NCBI GenBank assembly: GCA_029821235.1
Contig: JALGTT010000042.1
Location: 1 to 11,087 of the forward strand
Source of the DNA: Candidatus Hebobacteria bacterium
Lineage (GTDB): Bacteria; Armatimonadota; Hebobacteria; Hebobacterales; Hebobacteraceae
Reading direction: 5' to 3'
Length of the DNA: 11,087 nt
The number at the start of each line of letters is the position of its first letter. The first letter of the stretch is position 1. A program made the translations under genes and the position numbers. This document shows positions 1-7,195 of this stretch, one piece after another. The notes beneath the pieces are model-generated. The model did no database searches. It worked only from the letters and a program-made list of their open reading frames with translations, and was not told the origin of the DNA.

Positions 1-242
1 CGGCCGCCGGTCGGCCGGCGCACCACGGCGATGCCCAGTTCCCGGCAGGCATCCGGCTTGACCGTCTTCTCCGCCCGCTGAAAGTGCCCCAGGGAGACGG
101 CGGGAGGCCGCCAGGAGTAGACCCGGAGCGTGGGAGGCGTCTCGCCGGCCATGTGGGCCTCCAGCAGGGCCTCGTCGACGGCCATATTCACCGCGCCGGT
201 GGCGGGGCCGGAGTCAATGAACCGCCAACGCGCGCGGCTCAC
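1..242 (-). CDS. Lipoate/octanoate ligase family protein (LplA/LipM-like), 3' part missing at window edge
   Basis: Only the first 80 codons are visible and the frame is open to the left edge. The N-terminal stretch WRFIDSGPATGAVNMAVDEA, then RVYSWRPPAVSLGHFQ (about residues 42-57) and RRPTGGR (about 74-80), match the start of the biotin/lipoate A/B ligase fold. In that family the RRPTGG-type motif leads into the ligand-binding loop. Members attach lipoate, or transfer octanoate, to lipoyl domains of 2-oxoacid dehydrogenases and GcvH. Whether this is a ligase (LplA) or an octanoyltransferase (LipM) cannot be decided, because the catalytic region lies outside the window. The GTG start overlaps the TGA of the upstream ABC ATPase by four bases (GTGA), with GGAG at 251-254 eight bases upstream, so translational coupling is likely. 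Family assignment rests on visible motifs; substrate is unknown. Confidence 0.85.
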   Translation of the reverse strand, partial: MSRARWRFIDSGPATGAVNMAVDEALLEAHMAGETPPTLRVYSWRPPAVSLGHFQRAEKTVKPDACRELGIAVVRRPTGG

Positions 243-1492
243 GGCAACTTCTCCAAGCGCCCCAGGGCGTCGGCCGCGTCCCGGCACAACTCCGCCCCGG
301 CGTTGACCAGTTGCCGCTGGAGGGCGGTCGCCTCTCCCTCCGCGAAGTCCCGGCCGGCCACCGGGGGATCATCTATCAGCAGCACCCTCCTTCCCACCCC
401 GCGCGCCTTGACCGCGGCCTCCAGGTTGTACAGGTTCCCGCGGCCCACCGGGATGCCCGTTACCACCACCACGTCGGCCGCCTTCGCCAGCTCGCAGTTG
501 CGCTGGTGGCTGTCCTCGCTGATGGGGGAGAAGGGCGCCTCCTCCACCCGGGGCAGGTCCAGCGCCTCGGCCTCCAGTTGGTCGCTGTCCGCAACATTCA
601 CCACACCCACGGAAACGCTGAACCCGAGTTGGCGGAGGCGGCGCATCAGGGGCAGCCCGGTGCCCGCGCCGCAGATGAGGTGGATCTTGGTCCTGCGGGT
701 CGCCGGGGCGGGAACGGGCAGATGGGAGAGAAGGGTGACATAGGGCTTGCCGGTGGAGGACTGCACCCTCACCTGCACATCGGCCCCATAGGCGGCGCGG
801 ATATGCTCCTCGGTGACCACTTCCCGGGGCGCGCCGTGAGCCAGCAATCGTCCCCCGGCCAGCAGCATCAGCGAATCGCAGTACTGGCTGGCGAGGTTGA
901 GGTCGTGGAGCACCACCAGGGTGGCGAGGCCGCGCTCCGCGCTGAGGGTGCGTATCAGATCCAGGATTTCGATCTGATGGTTGATGTCGAGGTGCGCGGT
1001 GGGCTCGTCCAGCAGCAGCACGTCGGGCTCCTGGGCGAGGGCGCGTGCGATCAGGCACCGCTGCCGCTCACCCCCGGAGAGATTGGTGATGGGCCGGTCG
1101 GCGAACTGGGCAACCCCGGTGAGGGAGAGGCATCGGTCGGCGATCTCGTAGTCCCGCTCCCGCTCCAGGCCGAAGCGCGTGAGATGGGGAGCGCGGCCCA
1201 TCAGCACCACCTCCCGGGCGGTGAAGGGGAAGCCTACGGTCACCTGTTGGGGTACCACCGCCAGCCGACGAGCAAGTTCCCGTGCGCTCATGCGGTGGAT
1301 ATTGACTCCATCCAGCAGCACCTGGCCTCGCACCGGCGGCAGCACCCGGCTCAGGGCGCGCACCACGGTGGACTTGCCGGAGCCGTTGGCCCCCACCAGA
1401 CCCACGAACTGGCCGCGGGCCAGGCTGAAACTCAGGTCCCTTACCACCGGGCTTCCGTTGTATGCCAGAGTGAGCGCCAGGGCCTCGAGCAC
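239..1492 (-). CDS. ABC transporter ATP-binding protein (FecE/BtuD type) with extra C-terminal domain
   Basis: This is the energising ATPase of a metal-chelate or vitamin B12-type importer, 417 residues. Visible motifs are Walker A GANGSGKST (34-42), Q-loop PQQ (81-83), signature LSGGERQR (138-145), Walker B VLLLDEP (158-164), D-loop HLD (167-169) and switch His196. FecE/BtuD proteins usually end near residue 250-265. This one continues about 150 residues into a second domain with KIHLICGAGTG (269-279), ADVVVVTGIP (339-348) and RRVLLIDD (368-375), which looks like a Rossmann-type alternating strand/helix unit. I do not know a function for that domain. The GTG start lies 11 nt after the permease stop, with AGGTAGGAT upstream, and the gene ends in a GTGA overlap with the lipoate-ligase-like gene. 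Ligand (siderophore, haem, cobalamin or other) cannot be told from the sequence. Confidence 0.93.
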   Translation of the reverse strand: MLEALALTLAYNGSPVVRDLSFSLARGQFVGLVGANGSGKSTVVRALSRVLPPVRGQVLLDGVNIHRMSARELARRLAVVPQQVTVGFPFTAREVVLMGRAPHLTRFGLERERDYEIADRCLSLTGVAQFADRPITNLSGGERQRCLIARALAQEPDVLLLDEPTAHLDINHQIEILDLIRTLSAERGLATLVVLHDLNLASQYCDSLMLLAGGRLLAHGAPREVVTEEHIRAAYGADVQVRVQSSTGKPYVTLLSHLPVPAPATRRTKIHLICGAGTGLPLMRRLRQLGFSVSVGVVNVADSDQLEAEALDLPRVEEAPFSPISEDSHQRNCELAKAADVVVVTGIPVGRGNLYNLEAAVKARGVGRRVLLIDDPPVAGRDFAEGEATALQRQLVNAGAELCRDAADALGRLEKLP

Positions 1493-1503
1493 CGGATCCT
1501 ACC

Positions 1504-2550
1504 TCACTGGGACTGGGGTCTCGTCTTGAGCAGATAGAAGAAGAACGGCGCCCCCAGCAGCGCGGTCAAGACGCCCACCGGGAACCTCTCGTCCACCGCC
1601 CGCGCCGCGGCGTCCGCCGCCACCAGGAAACTGGCCCCCAGCAGCCCCGCGGTGGGCAGCAGCACCCGATGGTCGGCGCCGAACAACTTGCGCGCGATGT
1701 GCGGCACCACCAGCCCCACGAACCCGATGATGCCGCTCACCGAGACCGCCGCCGCGGTCACCAGCGCGGAGAGCGATACCACCGAGGTCTTCAGGGATTC
1801 CGTCTCCACGCCCAGTTGGCGGGCGCTTTCCTCCCCCAGCGCGAGCAGGTTGAGGTCCCGGGCATGGGAATAGAGCAGCAGGCACCCGCCCCCCACCACC
1901 GCGGCCGAGACCCCCACCACCGTCCAGGTTACCTGCCCGGAGAGATTGCCCATCAGCCACAGCACGATGGTGCTCAGGTCCTGGCGGGCGATGGTTATCA
2001 CCACCGTCACCAGGGCCCACATGAAGGATCCCACCACCACCCCGGCGAGGATGAACGAACTTCGCTCCGTTCGGCCGCGGGCGCGCGCCAGCCACAACAC
2101 CAGGAACATGGTGACCAGGCCGGAGGCGAAGCCGATCACGCACTTGCCGAGCCCCCCGAAGTAGAGGCCCAGGTGGGCGACGGTGGCGATGCTCGCGCCC
2201 AGGGCGGCGCCCGCGGACACCCCCACCAGATAGGGATCGGCGAGGGGGTTCATGAGCAGTCCTTGCAGCGCTCCCCCCGAGACAGTGAGCGCCATGCCCA
2301 CCACCGCGCCCAACAGCACCCGCGGCAGCCTTTGCCGCCAGAAGATGAAAGCGAGATTGTCGGGGTCGGCAAACGGATGGCCCAGCAGGCCGGCCTTCGC
2401 CGAGGCCGCCACCACCGAGAAGGGGATGGCCACCGGCCCCACCTTGATGGCGATGAGGAGGGTCAGCAGCAACAGCCCCGTGAGCCCGGCGGCCAGCGTC
2501 ACCAGCCGAGCCAGCAGGGAGGGCCTTCTTGCTGTGTGGGTGCCGCTCAC
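1504..2550 (-). CDS. FecCD/BtuC family ABC transporter permease
   Basis: This is a 348-residue inner-membrane permease of the iron-siderophore/haem/cobalamin importer class; the length is normal for the family, which has about ten transmembrane helices. Diagnostic segments are RLPRVLLGAVVGMALTVSGG (74-93), followed by the LQGLLMNPLADPYLVGVSAG region (95-114), then GIIGFVGLVVPHIAR (273-287) near the ATPase-coupling helices and PVGVLTALLGAPFFFYLL (324-341) at the end. The GTG start overlaps the ligase stop as GTGA, and AGGAG (2558-2562) sits seven bases upstream, so this start is well supported. The partner ATPase follows directly. No periplasmic binding protein or TonB receptor is in the window, so the substrate stays open. 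Its coupling to a polysaccharide-ligase gene is unexpected for an importer and may only reflect operon packing. Confidence 0.95.
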   Translation of the reverse strand: MSGTHTARRPSLLARLVTLAAGLTGLLLLTLLIAIKVGPVAIPFSVVAASAKAGLLGHPFADPDNLAFIFWRQRLPRVLLGAVVGMALTVSGGALQGLLMNPLADPYLVGVSAGAALGASIATVAHLGLYFGGLGKCVIGFASGLVTMFLVLWLARARGRTERSSFILAGVVVGSFMWALVTVVITIARQDLSTIVLWLMGNLSGQVTWTVVGVSAAVVGGGCLLLYSHARDLNLLALGEESARQLGVETESLKTSVVSLSALVTAAAVSVSGIIGFVGLVVPHIARKLFGADHRVLLPTAGLLGASFLVAADAAARAVDERFPVGVLTALLGAPFFFYLLKTRPQSQ

Positions 2551-4925
2551 TCGATCTCTCCTGCGTCCTCGCGGGCCACCATCTGCGCCACCTCGGGCAG
2601 CAATTCGGCGGCGATCTGGGCATGGATGTCGGCCGTCTGCGCGTCGCCGAGCTTCCGGTAGGCCTCGCTCAGCCTCCAGCGGGTCATCGCCTCCAGGACC
2701 TGTAGTTTGCCGGCGCGGTCCTCTCGGGGTCTTCCCACCGCCGCGAACATCTCGTCCGTCTTCTTGCCGCGATACTGGTAGTCGCCGATCACCCGCAGAA
2801 CCTCTTGGAACTCGTGCACCGCCTCCGTCGGCCGTCCTTCTCGCTGGGCCGCCCGGCCCAGGTGATAGTGAGCGTAGGCGTACTCCGTGTCCACGTCAAC
2901 ATCCAGGGCCCGGTAGCGCTGGTAGGGGCTGTGCTCCATCTCCACCATGCAGCGATAGAGTTCCAGGGCGGACTCCTCGTCCCCCAGCTTCTGCTTAGTC
3001 TCCGCCAACTGTCGCAGCAGGCGCGTGCTGATGGGGAACCTCTCCAGGGCCTGCTGATAGTAGGTGAGCGCTGTTTCGAGATCGCCGTTGCGTTGGTAGT
3101 GCTGGGCCAGCGCCACCCGCCACTGGAAATCCGTGGGCTCCAGCGACACCGCGCGCTTAATCAACTCCTCACCCTCAGTGCCCCCCTTTATCAGGCCGAG
3201 TTGACTGAGAACCTGCGGCCAGTTGGGGGCGTAGTCCACCGCCGCCTGGAGGTAGCGCTCCGCCTCCGCGCGCTGGGCGCGAAGTTGCTCCACATCGCCC
3301 TCCTGCAGGGCACGCTGGGCGGTGGCGATGGCCCGGCTCGCCCTGTTCGCCGCGCGCTGCGCGAGGGCGTTCCGGGTGGAGACCGTGATGCACGCGGCGA
3401 CGACGCCGATGAGGCAGAGGGCTCCCGCCACCTGCCAGGGCCCCGGGCGGAGAGAGGCGCGGCGGCGTCTGGCTCCGTGGCCGCGCGTCGTCCGCGCGGA
3501 GGGTTCCTCGGCCGCCTGCACGGCCCGGCCGTGCGCCCCATGGGCGAGCAGGCCGGCCAGCAGCCAGAAATTGAGGCCGATCGCGCCGATGTACCAGTCG
3601 TAGTCGAAGAGGCTGTGGACCAGCAGCACGGTGACGGCGCCGAGCGCGCCGATGCTGAGTGCCTTCTCGCCCAGGCTCGGCGCGCGTCTGACCGCCCGCA
3701 GACCGGTGAACAGCACCGCGCCCATCAGCCACAGGAAGGCGGCTACGCCCAGCGCGCCCTGTTCGGCGAGAATCTGAAGGTAGTTCTCGTGAGCGGCCTC
3801 CACATATCCCACGATGGCATAGCGCGGGAAGGCATGCTTGAAGGCGCCGGGGCCGATTCCCAGCCACAGGTGATCGGCGGCCATCATCAGGGTGCTCTTC
3901 CAGGTAAGCACGCGGAACATGTTGGAGGCGCTCTCGCTCCCCAGCATCCCGAACACGCGGGCGCGCAGGGAGGATGAGACCGCCAGCGTGACCAGCGCCG
4001 CCACCCCCAGCAGCGCGAACGAGCCCAGAGCGATGCACAGATTCCGGCGGGGGTTGGCGCTGGCCCTTGCGATCAGGACCGCCCACACCACCATCGCCGC
4101 CATCAGCCCCACCAGGGCGCCCTTGGAGTAGGTGGGAAGCAGCGCCACCACCAGCAGCGCCGCCGCCACCGCCCACAGGGCTCTCCTCCAGCGGCGCGCC
4201 GCGGCGACGGCGGCGCTGAGCGCCACGGGAATGTTCATGGCGAGATACCCGCCCAGCGGATTGGGGTTGAAGAAGGTGGCGAAGATCCGCCAGGTGGGAT
4301 TCTTCAACACGAAATAGTTGATCAGTTTTTCCTTGAGACCGGTGAGGGCGATGGGAAAGGCGGCGACCATCACCATCGCCTGCCAATACCATCGGATGGG
4401 GTCCGGGCGGAGGGAATCGGCGAGCATCAACGCGCAGACCAGCACCGCCGCCGCGATGGAGAAGAGATCCAATGTGATATCCGCTTCGCCCGCCACGTGC
4501 ACGAACGGGAGGGCCACCGCGAAACAGGCGAAGAGCGCGGCGACCGGCTTGGCCGGGGCCGGCGGCATCGCCGCGCGGTTGGCGACGAGGCCGAAGAGAA
4601 GCGCACCCATGGCCAGGCGGGAGAGTTCGAGCGAACTGGCATGCACGCTGACCGAGAACAGCGCGCTGACCGCGGAGATGGCCAGAAAGACCGCCAGAGG
4701 CAGATGGACTGCGTTGGGGATGAGCGCGAGGCGAAGTCCGCCGGAGAAACGGGCCGCCAGCGCGGCCAGCGCCGCGATGCCGATCAGCCAGGCCGCGAAC
4801 GACTGCCCGGCCGCTGTGAATCCCCCCCAGTAGAGGGGCGCGTAGAACACCGCGGCGAGCAGGCAGGCGTCGTGAACCACCAGCGCGGTCACGGGGAAGG
4901 ATCTCTCGTCGCGCGGGCGCCTCAT
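2547..4925 (-). CDS. O-antigen ligase/polymerase-like membrane protein with C-terminal TPR repeats
   Basis: This 792-residue protein combines a multi-pass membrane domain (about residues 11-465, more than ten hydrophobic segments) with a further membrane helix (498-517) and a TPR-like region (about 565-785). The Wzy_C/WaaL-type signature is visible: RVLTWKSTLMMAADHLWLGI (338-357), then GPGAFKHAFPRYA and AHENYLQILAEQGALG (378-393), where this family has its large periplasmic loop and key Arg/His residues. TPR-like helices include RNGDLETALTYYQQALERFP (612-631) and LGDEESALELYRCMVEME. Family members ligate or polymerise lipid-linked glycans on the periplasmic side; the exact acceptor is unknown. 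I chose the ATG at 4925 because it forms an ATGA overlap with the glycosyltransferase stop and has GGGGAGG (4932-4938) six bases upstream. An open stretch upstream to 5207 lies inside the glycosyltransferase gene and does not look like protein of this family. Confidence 0.88.
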   Translation of the reverse strand: MRRPRDERSFPVTALVVHDACLLAAVFYAPLYWGGFTAAGQSFAAWLIGIAALAALAARFSGGLRLALIPNAVHLPLAVFLAISAVSALFSVSVHASSLELSRLAMGALLFGLVANRAAMPPAPAKPVAALFACFAVALPFVHVAGEADITLDLFSIAAAVLVCALMLADSLRPDPIRWYWQAMVMVAAFPIALTGLKEKLINYFVLKNPTWRIFATFFNPNPLGGYLAMNIPVALSAAVAAARRWRRALWAVAAALLVVALLPTYSKGALVGLMAAMVVWAVLIARASANPRRNLCIALGSFALLGVAALVTLAVSSSLRARVFGMLGSESASNMFRVLTWKSTLMMAADHLWLGIGPGAFKHAFPRYAIVGYVEAAHENYLQILAEQGALGVAAFLWLMGAVLFTGLRAVRRAPSLGEKALSIGALGAVTVLLVHSLFDYDWYIGAIGLNFWLLAGLLAHGAHGRAVQAAEEPSARTTRGHGARRRRASLRPGPWQVAGALCLIGVVAACITVSTRNALAQRAANRASRAIATAQRALQEGDVEQLRAQRAEAERYLQAAVDYAPNWPQVLSQLGLIKGGTEGEELIKRAVSLEPTDFQWRVALAQHYQRNGDLETALTYYQQALERFPISTRLLRQLAETKQKLGDEESALELYRCMVEMEHSPYQRYRALDVDVDTEYAYAHYHLGRAAQREGRPTEAVHEFQEVLRVIGDYQYRGKKTDEMFAAVGRPREDRAGKLQVLEAMTRWRLSEAYRKLGDAQTADIHAQIAAELLPEVAQMVAREDAGEIE

Positions 4926-5827
4926 CGCCGGCCTCCCCGCGGAGGGCGGATTCGCGCCGCCGCCATCCTCCACAATGTCTCCAGCGCGACCAGGGCCGCC
5001 CGCGCCCAGATGCCGGCCACCGGCAGCCAGCGCGCGTAGACCGGCCACTGCGGGGCATAGTGCTTCCGGTAGAAGCGGACCATGCTGCGGTGAAACTGAA
5101 TCACCATCGCCAGGGGGCGTTGGTCGCTTCCACGGCCGATGTGGTGCATGATCACCGCCTCGGGCAGGTAGCATATCTGCCATCCCGCCTGATGGGCGCG
5201 CAGGCACCAGTCAATGTCCTCTGCATACATGAAGAATCGCTCGTCGAATCCGCCCACCTGCTCCCAGGCCTCCCGGCGGATGCAGATGGCCGCCCCGGAT
5301 AGCCAGTCCACCTCCCGCGCGGTGTGATGATCCCAGTCCGCCATCAGATAGTCCCGCGTGAACCGGTTCCCCGGGAAGAGTCTCCCCAGCGGGGTATTGC
5401 GGAAGATCGCGGCCGCCGGCCGCGGAAACCGCCGACACGAATGCTGAAGCGAGCCATCGGGATTGACCAGCCGGGGGCCGACCGCTCCCGTCTCAGGGTG
5501 GGCATCGAGGTATCCCACCAGCGCGGCCAGCGCGCCGGCGCGCACCTCGGTGTCCGGGTTCAACATCAGCAGATGCCGGCCGGAGGCGTGCTCGGCGGCG
5601 AGGTTGTAGCCCCGGGCGAAGCCCAGGTTCTGGCCGGCCTCGATGAGGGTGACGGAGGGGAAGCGCTCTCGCACCATATCGGCACTGCCGTCCGTGGAGC
5701 CATTGTCAACCACGACCACCTCCACCGCCAGCACGCCCACGTCCCCCATCGTGGAGGCGATTGCTTTCTCAAGGTCGTCGCGGGTGTTCCAGTTGACGAT
5801 GCAGACGGAGAGGTCGGGGGAGCACAT
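4922..5827 (-). CDS. Glycosyltransferase family 2 (rhamnosyltransferase-like)
   Basis: This is a 301-residue GT-A fold enzyme that would transfer a sugar from a nucleotide donor to a growing glycan at the cytoplasmic face of the membrane. Visible motifs are LSVCIVNWNTRDDLEKAI at the N-terminus, VVVDNGSTDGS (38-48) for nucleotide binding, QNLGFARGYN (66-75), LNPDTE (89-94) as the DxD-like metal site, WLSGAA (175-180) and GFDERFFMYAEDIDWCLR (193-210) with the acidic catalytic residues. This pattern is typical of WbbL/RfbF-like rhamnosyltransferases, but the actual sugar cannot be read. A hydrophobic segment (263-283) near the C-terminus may bind the membrane. It starts 15 nt after the Trm112-like gene without a clear ribosome binding site and ends in an ATGA overlap with the ligase, which supports a shared role in surface glycan assembly. 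Confidence 0.93.
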   Translation of the reverse strand: MCSPDLSVCIVNWNTRDDLEKAIASTMGDVGVLAVEVVVVDNGSTDGSADMVRERFPSVTLIEAGQNLGFARGYNLAAEHASGRHLLMLNPDTEVRAGALAALVGYLDAHPETGAVGPRLVNPDGSLQHSCRRFPRPAAAIFRNTPLGRLFPGNRFTRDYLMADWDHHTAREVDWLSGAAICIRREAWEQVGGFDERFFMYAEDIDWCLRAHQAGWQICYLPEAVIMHHIGRGSDQRPLAMVIQFHRSMVRFYRKHYAPQWPVYARWLPVAGIWARAALVALETLWRMAAARIRPPRGGRR

Positions 5828-5842
5828 GGGCGGGGCGGCCGG

Positions 5843-6058
5843 TCATTCCTTCTCGCCCGAGGGTGAGCCGGAAGCGCGCGGTGCCCGCCAGTCGGGGGCC
5901 GGAGGCTCGGCCTCATCGAGCAGCATGATGGGAATCCCGTCCTCAATGCGATACCGCCGGCCGCACTTCACACACACCAATCTCTCTCCCTCCAGTTCGA
6001 CGCTCACCTTGCACTCCGGGCAGGCCAGTATCTCCAGCAGCAATGGATCAAGTGTCAT
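5843..6058 (-). CDS. Trm112-like small zinc protein
   Basis: This 71-residue protein starts DPLLLEILACPECKVSVELE and carries two cysteine pairs (C13/C16 and C29/C32) followed by YRIEDGIPIMLLDEAE. That is the usual layout of the bacterial Trm112/UPF0434 (YcaR) family. In eukaryotes and archaea Trm112 activates methyltransferases; in bacteria the role is poorly defined, and such genes often sit beside cell-envelope, lipid or glycan genes. Its position just before a glycosyltransferase fits that habit. The ATG has a weak AAGGGG about ten bases upstream. The tail after residue 52 is proline- and serine-rich, low in complexity and probably disordered. Confidence 0.9.
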   Translation of the reverse strand: MTLDPLLLEILACPECKVSVELEGERLVCVKCGRRYRIEDGIPIMLLDEAEPPAPDWRAPRASGSPSGEKE

Positions 6059-6112
6059 CTCGAGTCGCCCCTTGGGATCGGTTGCGAATCCCTGCGGCGA
6101 GCGGGCGGTGTC

Positions 6113-6997
6113 TCATACATTGATCACCCGGCGCGCTCCCTTGGAGGCAAAGACACCGCCCAGGATTCCTGCCAGCGCGCCTGCGATCAGTCCCCAGGGC
6201 TTGTCACCTATCGCTGCGAACCCCAGCACCAGGCCGATGAACAGGCCCGGCACCGGCCCCAGTTTGAATTTCGTCAGCAGCGCGCCCATCATGAATCCCA
6301 ACAACAGCGCGAGCAGACCCGCATACATCAAGGCACCGGCGAACGTCATGCTGGCGGCGCCGATGTTGATCACCAGCAGTTGGGTTGGCACTTCCTTGTG
6401 GATGCCGTACCTGACCATGGTCACCAGGAACGCCACCAGCCCACCGGCGATAGCGGACCGCGTAAGCCGGACGTTCTCGGGAATCTCCTTCCCCTGCTCT
6501 CGCTCGATCGCCGCCCTCTTGCGGGCCGCGAAACCCTCCGCCTGGCCGATGGATCCGACCTTGGCCGTCGGCTTCTCGACGGGGCGGAAGATGGACTGAT
6601 CCTCCCCGACGTACTGTGAAAGATCAACTGACAGCGCATTGGGGTCGCCGCCCGCCGCGGAGGCGCTCGGCGTCTGCTGACCGAGGGGCCTCAGTACATC
6701 GTCTCCCACCGGGTTGGCGGCCTGGGTCACGCTGGCCGGGCCGGGCGGGGCTGTCTCTTCCTGGGGCGGTTGCGGCTCCGGCGGCTGGGCCAGGAGCGGG
6801 GGGGGCTCCGCGGGTGGTGGCGCGGCGCCAGGGACCTCCGCCTCCGGAGCATCCGCCGGCGCGTCAGGCTCAGGGAGCTCGTCGCCCCCAGCCGGAGGCC
6901 TGCTGGTGACCTTGGCTCCCGGAGGAAGCATGGGGCGCTTGCACCACTCGCACACGTCGGTGGTACTGCTATCCATGCCACATCGTACACACAGCAT
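6113..6997 (-). CDS. Zinc-ribbon, proline-rich, multi-pass membrane protein of unknown function
   Basis: I do not recognise this 294-residue protein. Three parts can be seen. Residues 1-20 form a zinc ribbon with C3/C6 and C16/C19 (CVRC and CEWC). Residues about 25-125 are rich in proline, alanine and glutamate, with runs such as PPPAEPPPLLAQPPEPQPPQ, and are probably disordered. After a short charged stretch (about 140-174), residues about 181-284 contain four or five hydrophobic segments, with small-residue packing such as GLIAGALAGILGGVFASKG (269-287). The protein ends in a short basic tail. There is no signal peptide, so the ribbon and linker probably face the cytoplasm. AAGGAG (7009-7014) lies 11 bases before the ATG. 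It is the first gene after a 198-bp gap with a candidate promoter, and it precedes the Trm112-like and glycan genes. The function is unknown. Confidence 0.8.
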   Translation of the reverse strand: MLCVRCGMDSSTTDVCEWCKRPMLPPGAKVTSRPPAGGDELPEPDAPADAPEAEVPGAAPPPAEPPPLLAQPPEPQPPQEETAPPGPASVTQAANPVGDDVLRPLGQQTPSASAAGGDPNALSVDLSQYVGEDQSIFRPVEKPTAKVGSIGQAEGFAARKRAAIEREQGKEIPENVRLTRSAIAGGLVAFLVTMVRYGIHKEVPTQLLVINIGAASMTFAGALMYAGLLALLLGFMMGALLTKFKLGPVPGLFIGLVLGFAAIGDKPWGLIAGALAGILGGVFASKGARRVINV

Positions 6998-7091
6998 CGC
7001 CGATCAAACTCCTTCCCCGCCGCCGCCCGGGGCAAAACTCAACTTCTCGCATCACGTGAGGCCGTCATCTCTCTCGGCCACACTCATCCGG

Positions 7092-7105
7092 CCGGCAATT
7101 GCCGG
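7092..7105. promoter_or_regulatory. Perfect 14-bp palindrome, possible operator
   Basis: CCGGCAATTGCCGG equals its own reverse complement over 14 bases. It lies in the gap ahead of the zinc-ribbon membrane protein gene, about 4-17 bases downstream of the transcription start predicted from the candidate promoter. That is a typical place for a repressor operator, but a short 5'-UTR hairpin is also possible. No T-run follows on the minus strand, so it does not look like an intrinsic terminator for hisC. What is seen is the symmetry; regulation is inferred. Confidence 0.4.
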
Positions 7106-7115
7106 TCCCATCATC

Positions 7116-7144
7116 ATGCTACCGCAAACGCGCCGAGTTCACAA
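7116..7144 (-). promoter_or_regulatory. Candidate sigma-70-like promoter for the downstream operon
   Basis: On the minus strand TTGTGA (7139-7144) and TAGCAT (7116-7121) are separated by exactly 17 bases. Each hexamer matches the consensus at four of six positions. Transcription would start near 7109, about 110 bases before the ATG at 6997. It is the only intergenic space in the window large enough for a promoter, and it precedes seven co-directional, closely packed genes. In GC-rich DNA such matches can occur by chance, and the sigma factor preference of the host is unknown. Confidence 0.4.
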
Positions 7145-7195
7145 GGCAGAGGGCCGCTCGATGTCGCGCGCGCCGCGCTTGTCGTCCCCTGCTTG

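Larger units (their letters stand above)
6998..7195. other. 198-bp intergenic region between the two gene blocks
   Basis: This is the longest non-coding stretch in the window. It separates the hisC stop from the start of the zinc-ribbon membrane protein. From high to low coordinates it holds a GC-rich run around 7163-7178, the candidate promoter at 7116-7144, the 14-bp palindrome at 7092-7105, an 8-bp TCACGTGA palindrome near 7054, and the ribosome binding site at 7009-7014. I see no convincing intrinsic terminator, RNA gene or small reading frame in it. Confidence 0.6.

Noticed and set aside
311..2661. Long open frames on the plus strand opposite the ATPase and permease (311-1537 and 1669-2661)
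   Set aside because: They lie antisense to clearly homologous genes, have Gln/His/Gly/Arg-rich translations with no recognisable motifs, and are expected from GC-rich codon bias.
3175..5058. 627-codon open frame on the minus strand overlapping the O-antigen-ligase-like gene
   Set aside because: The translation is Arg/Gly/Pro/Ala-rich shadow sequence of the real gene and lacks any family motif.
4926..5207. N-terminal extension of the ligase-like protein up to 5207
   Set aside because: It lies inside the glycosyltransferase gene, has a Pro/Gly/Arg-rich composition, and the ATG at 4925 has a strong ribosome binding site and a standard ATGA overlap.
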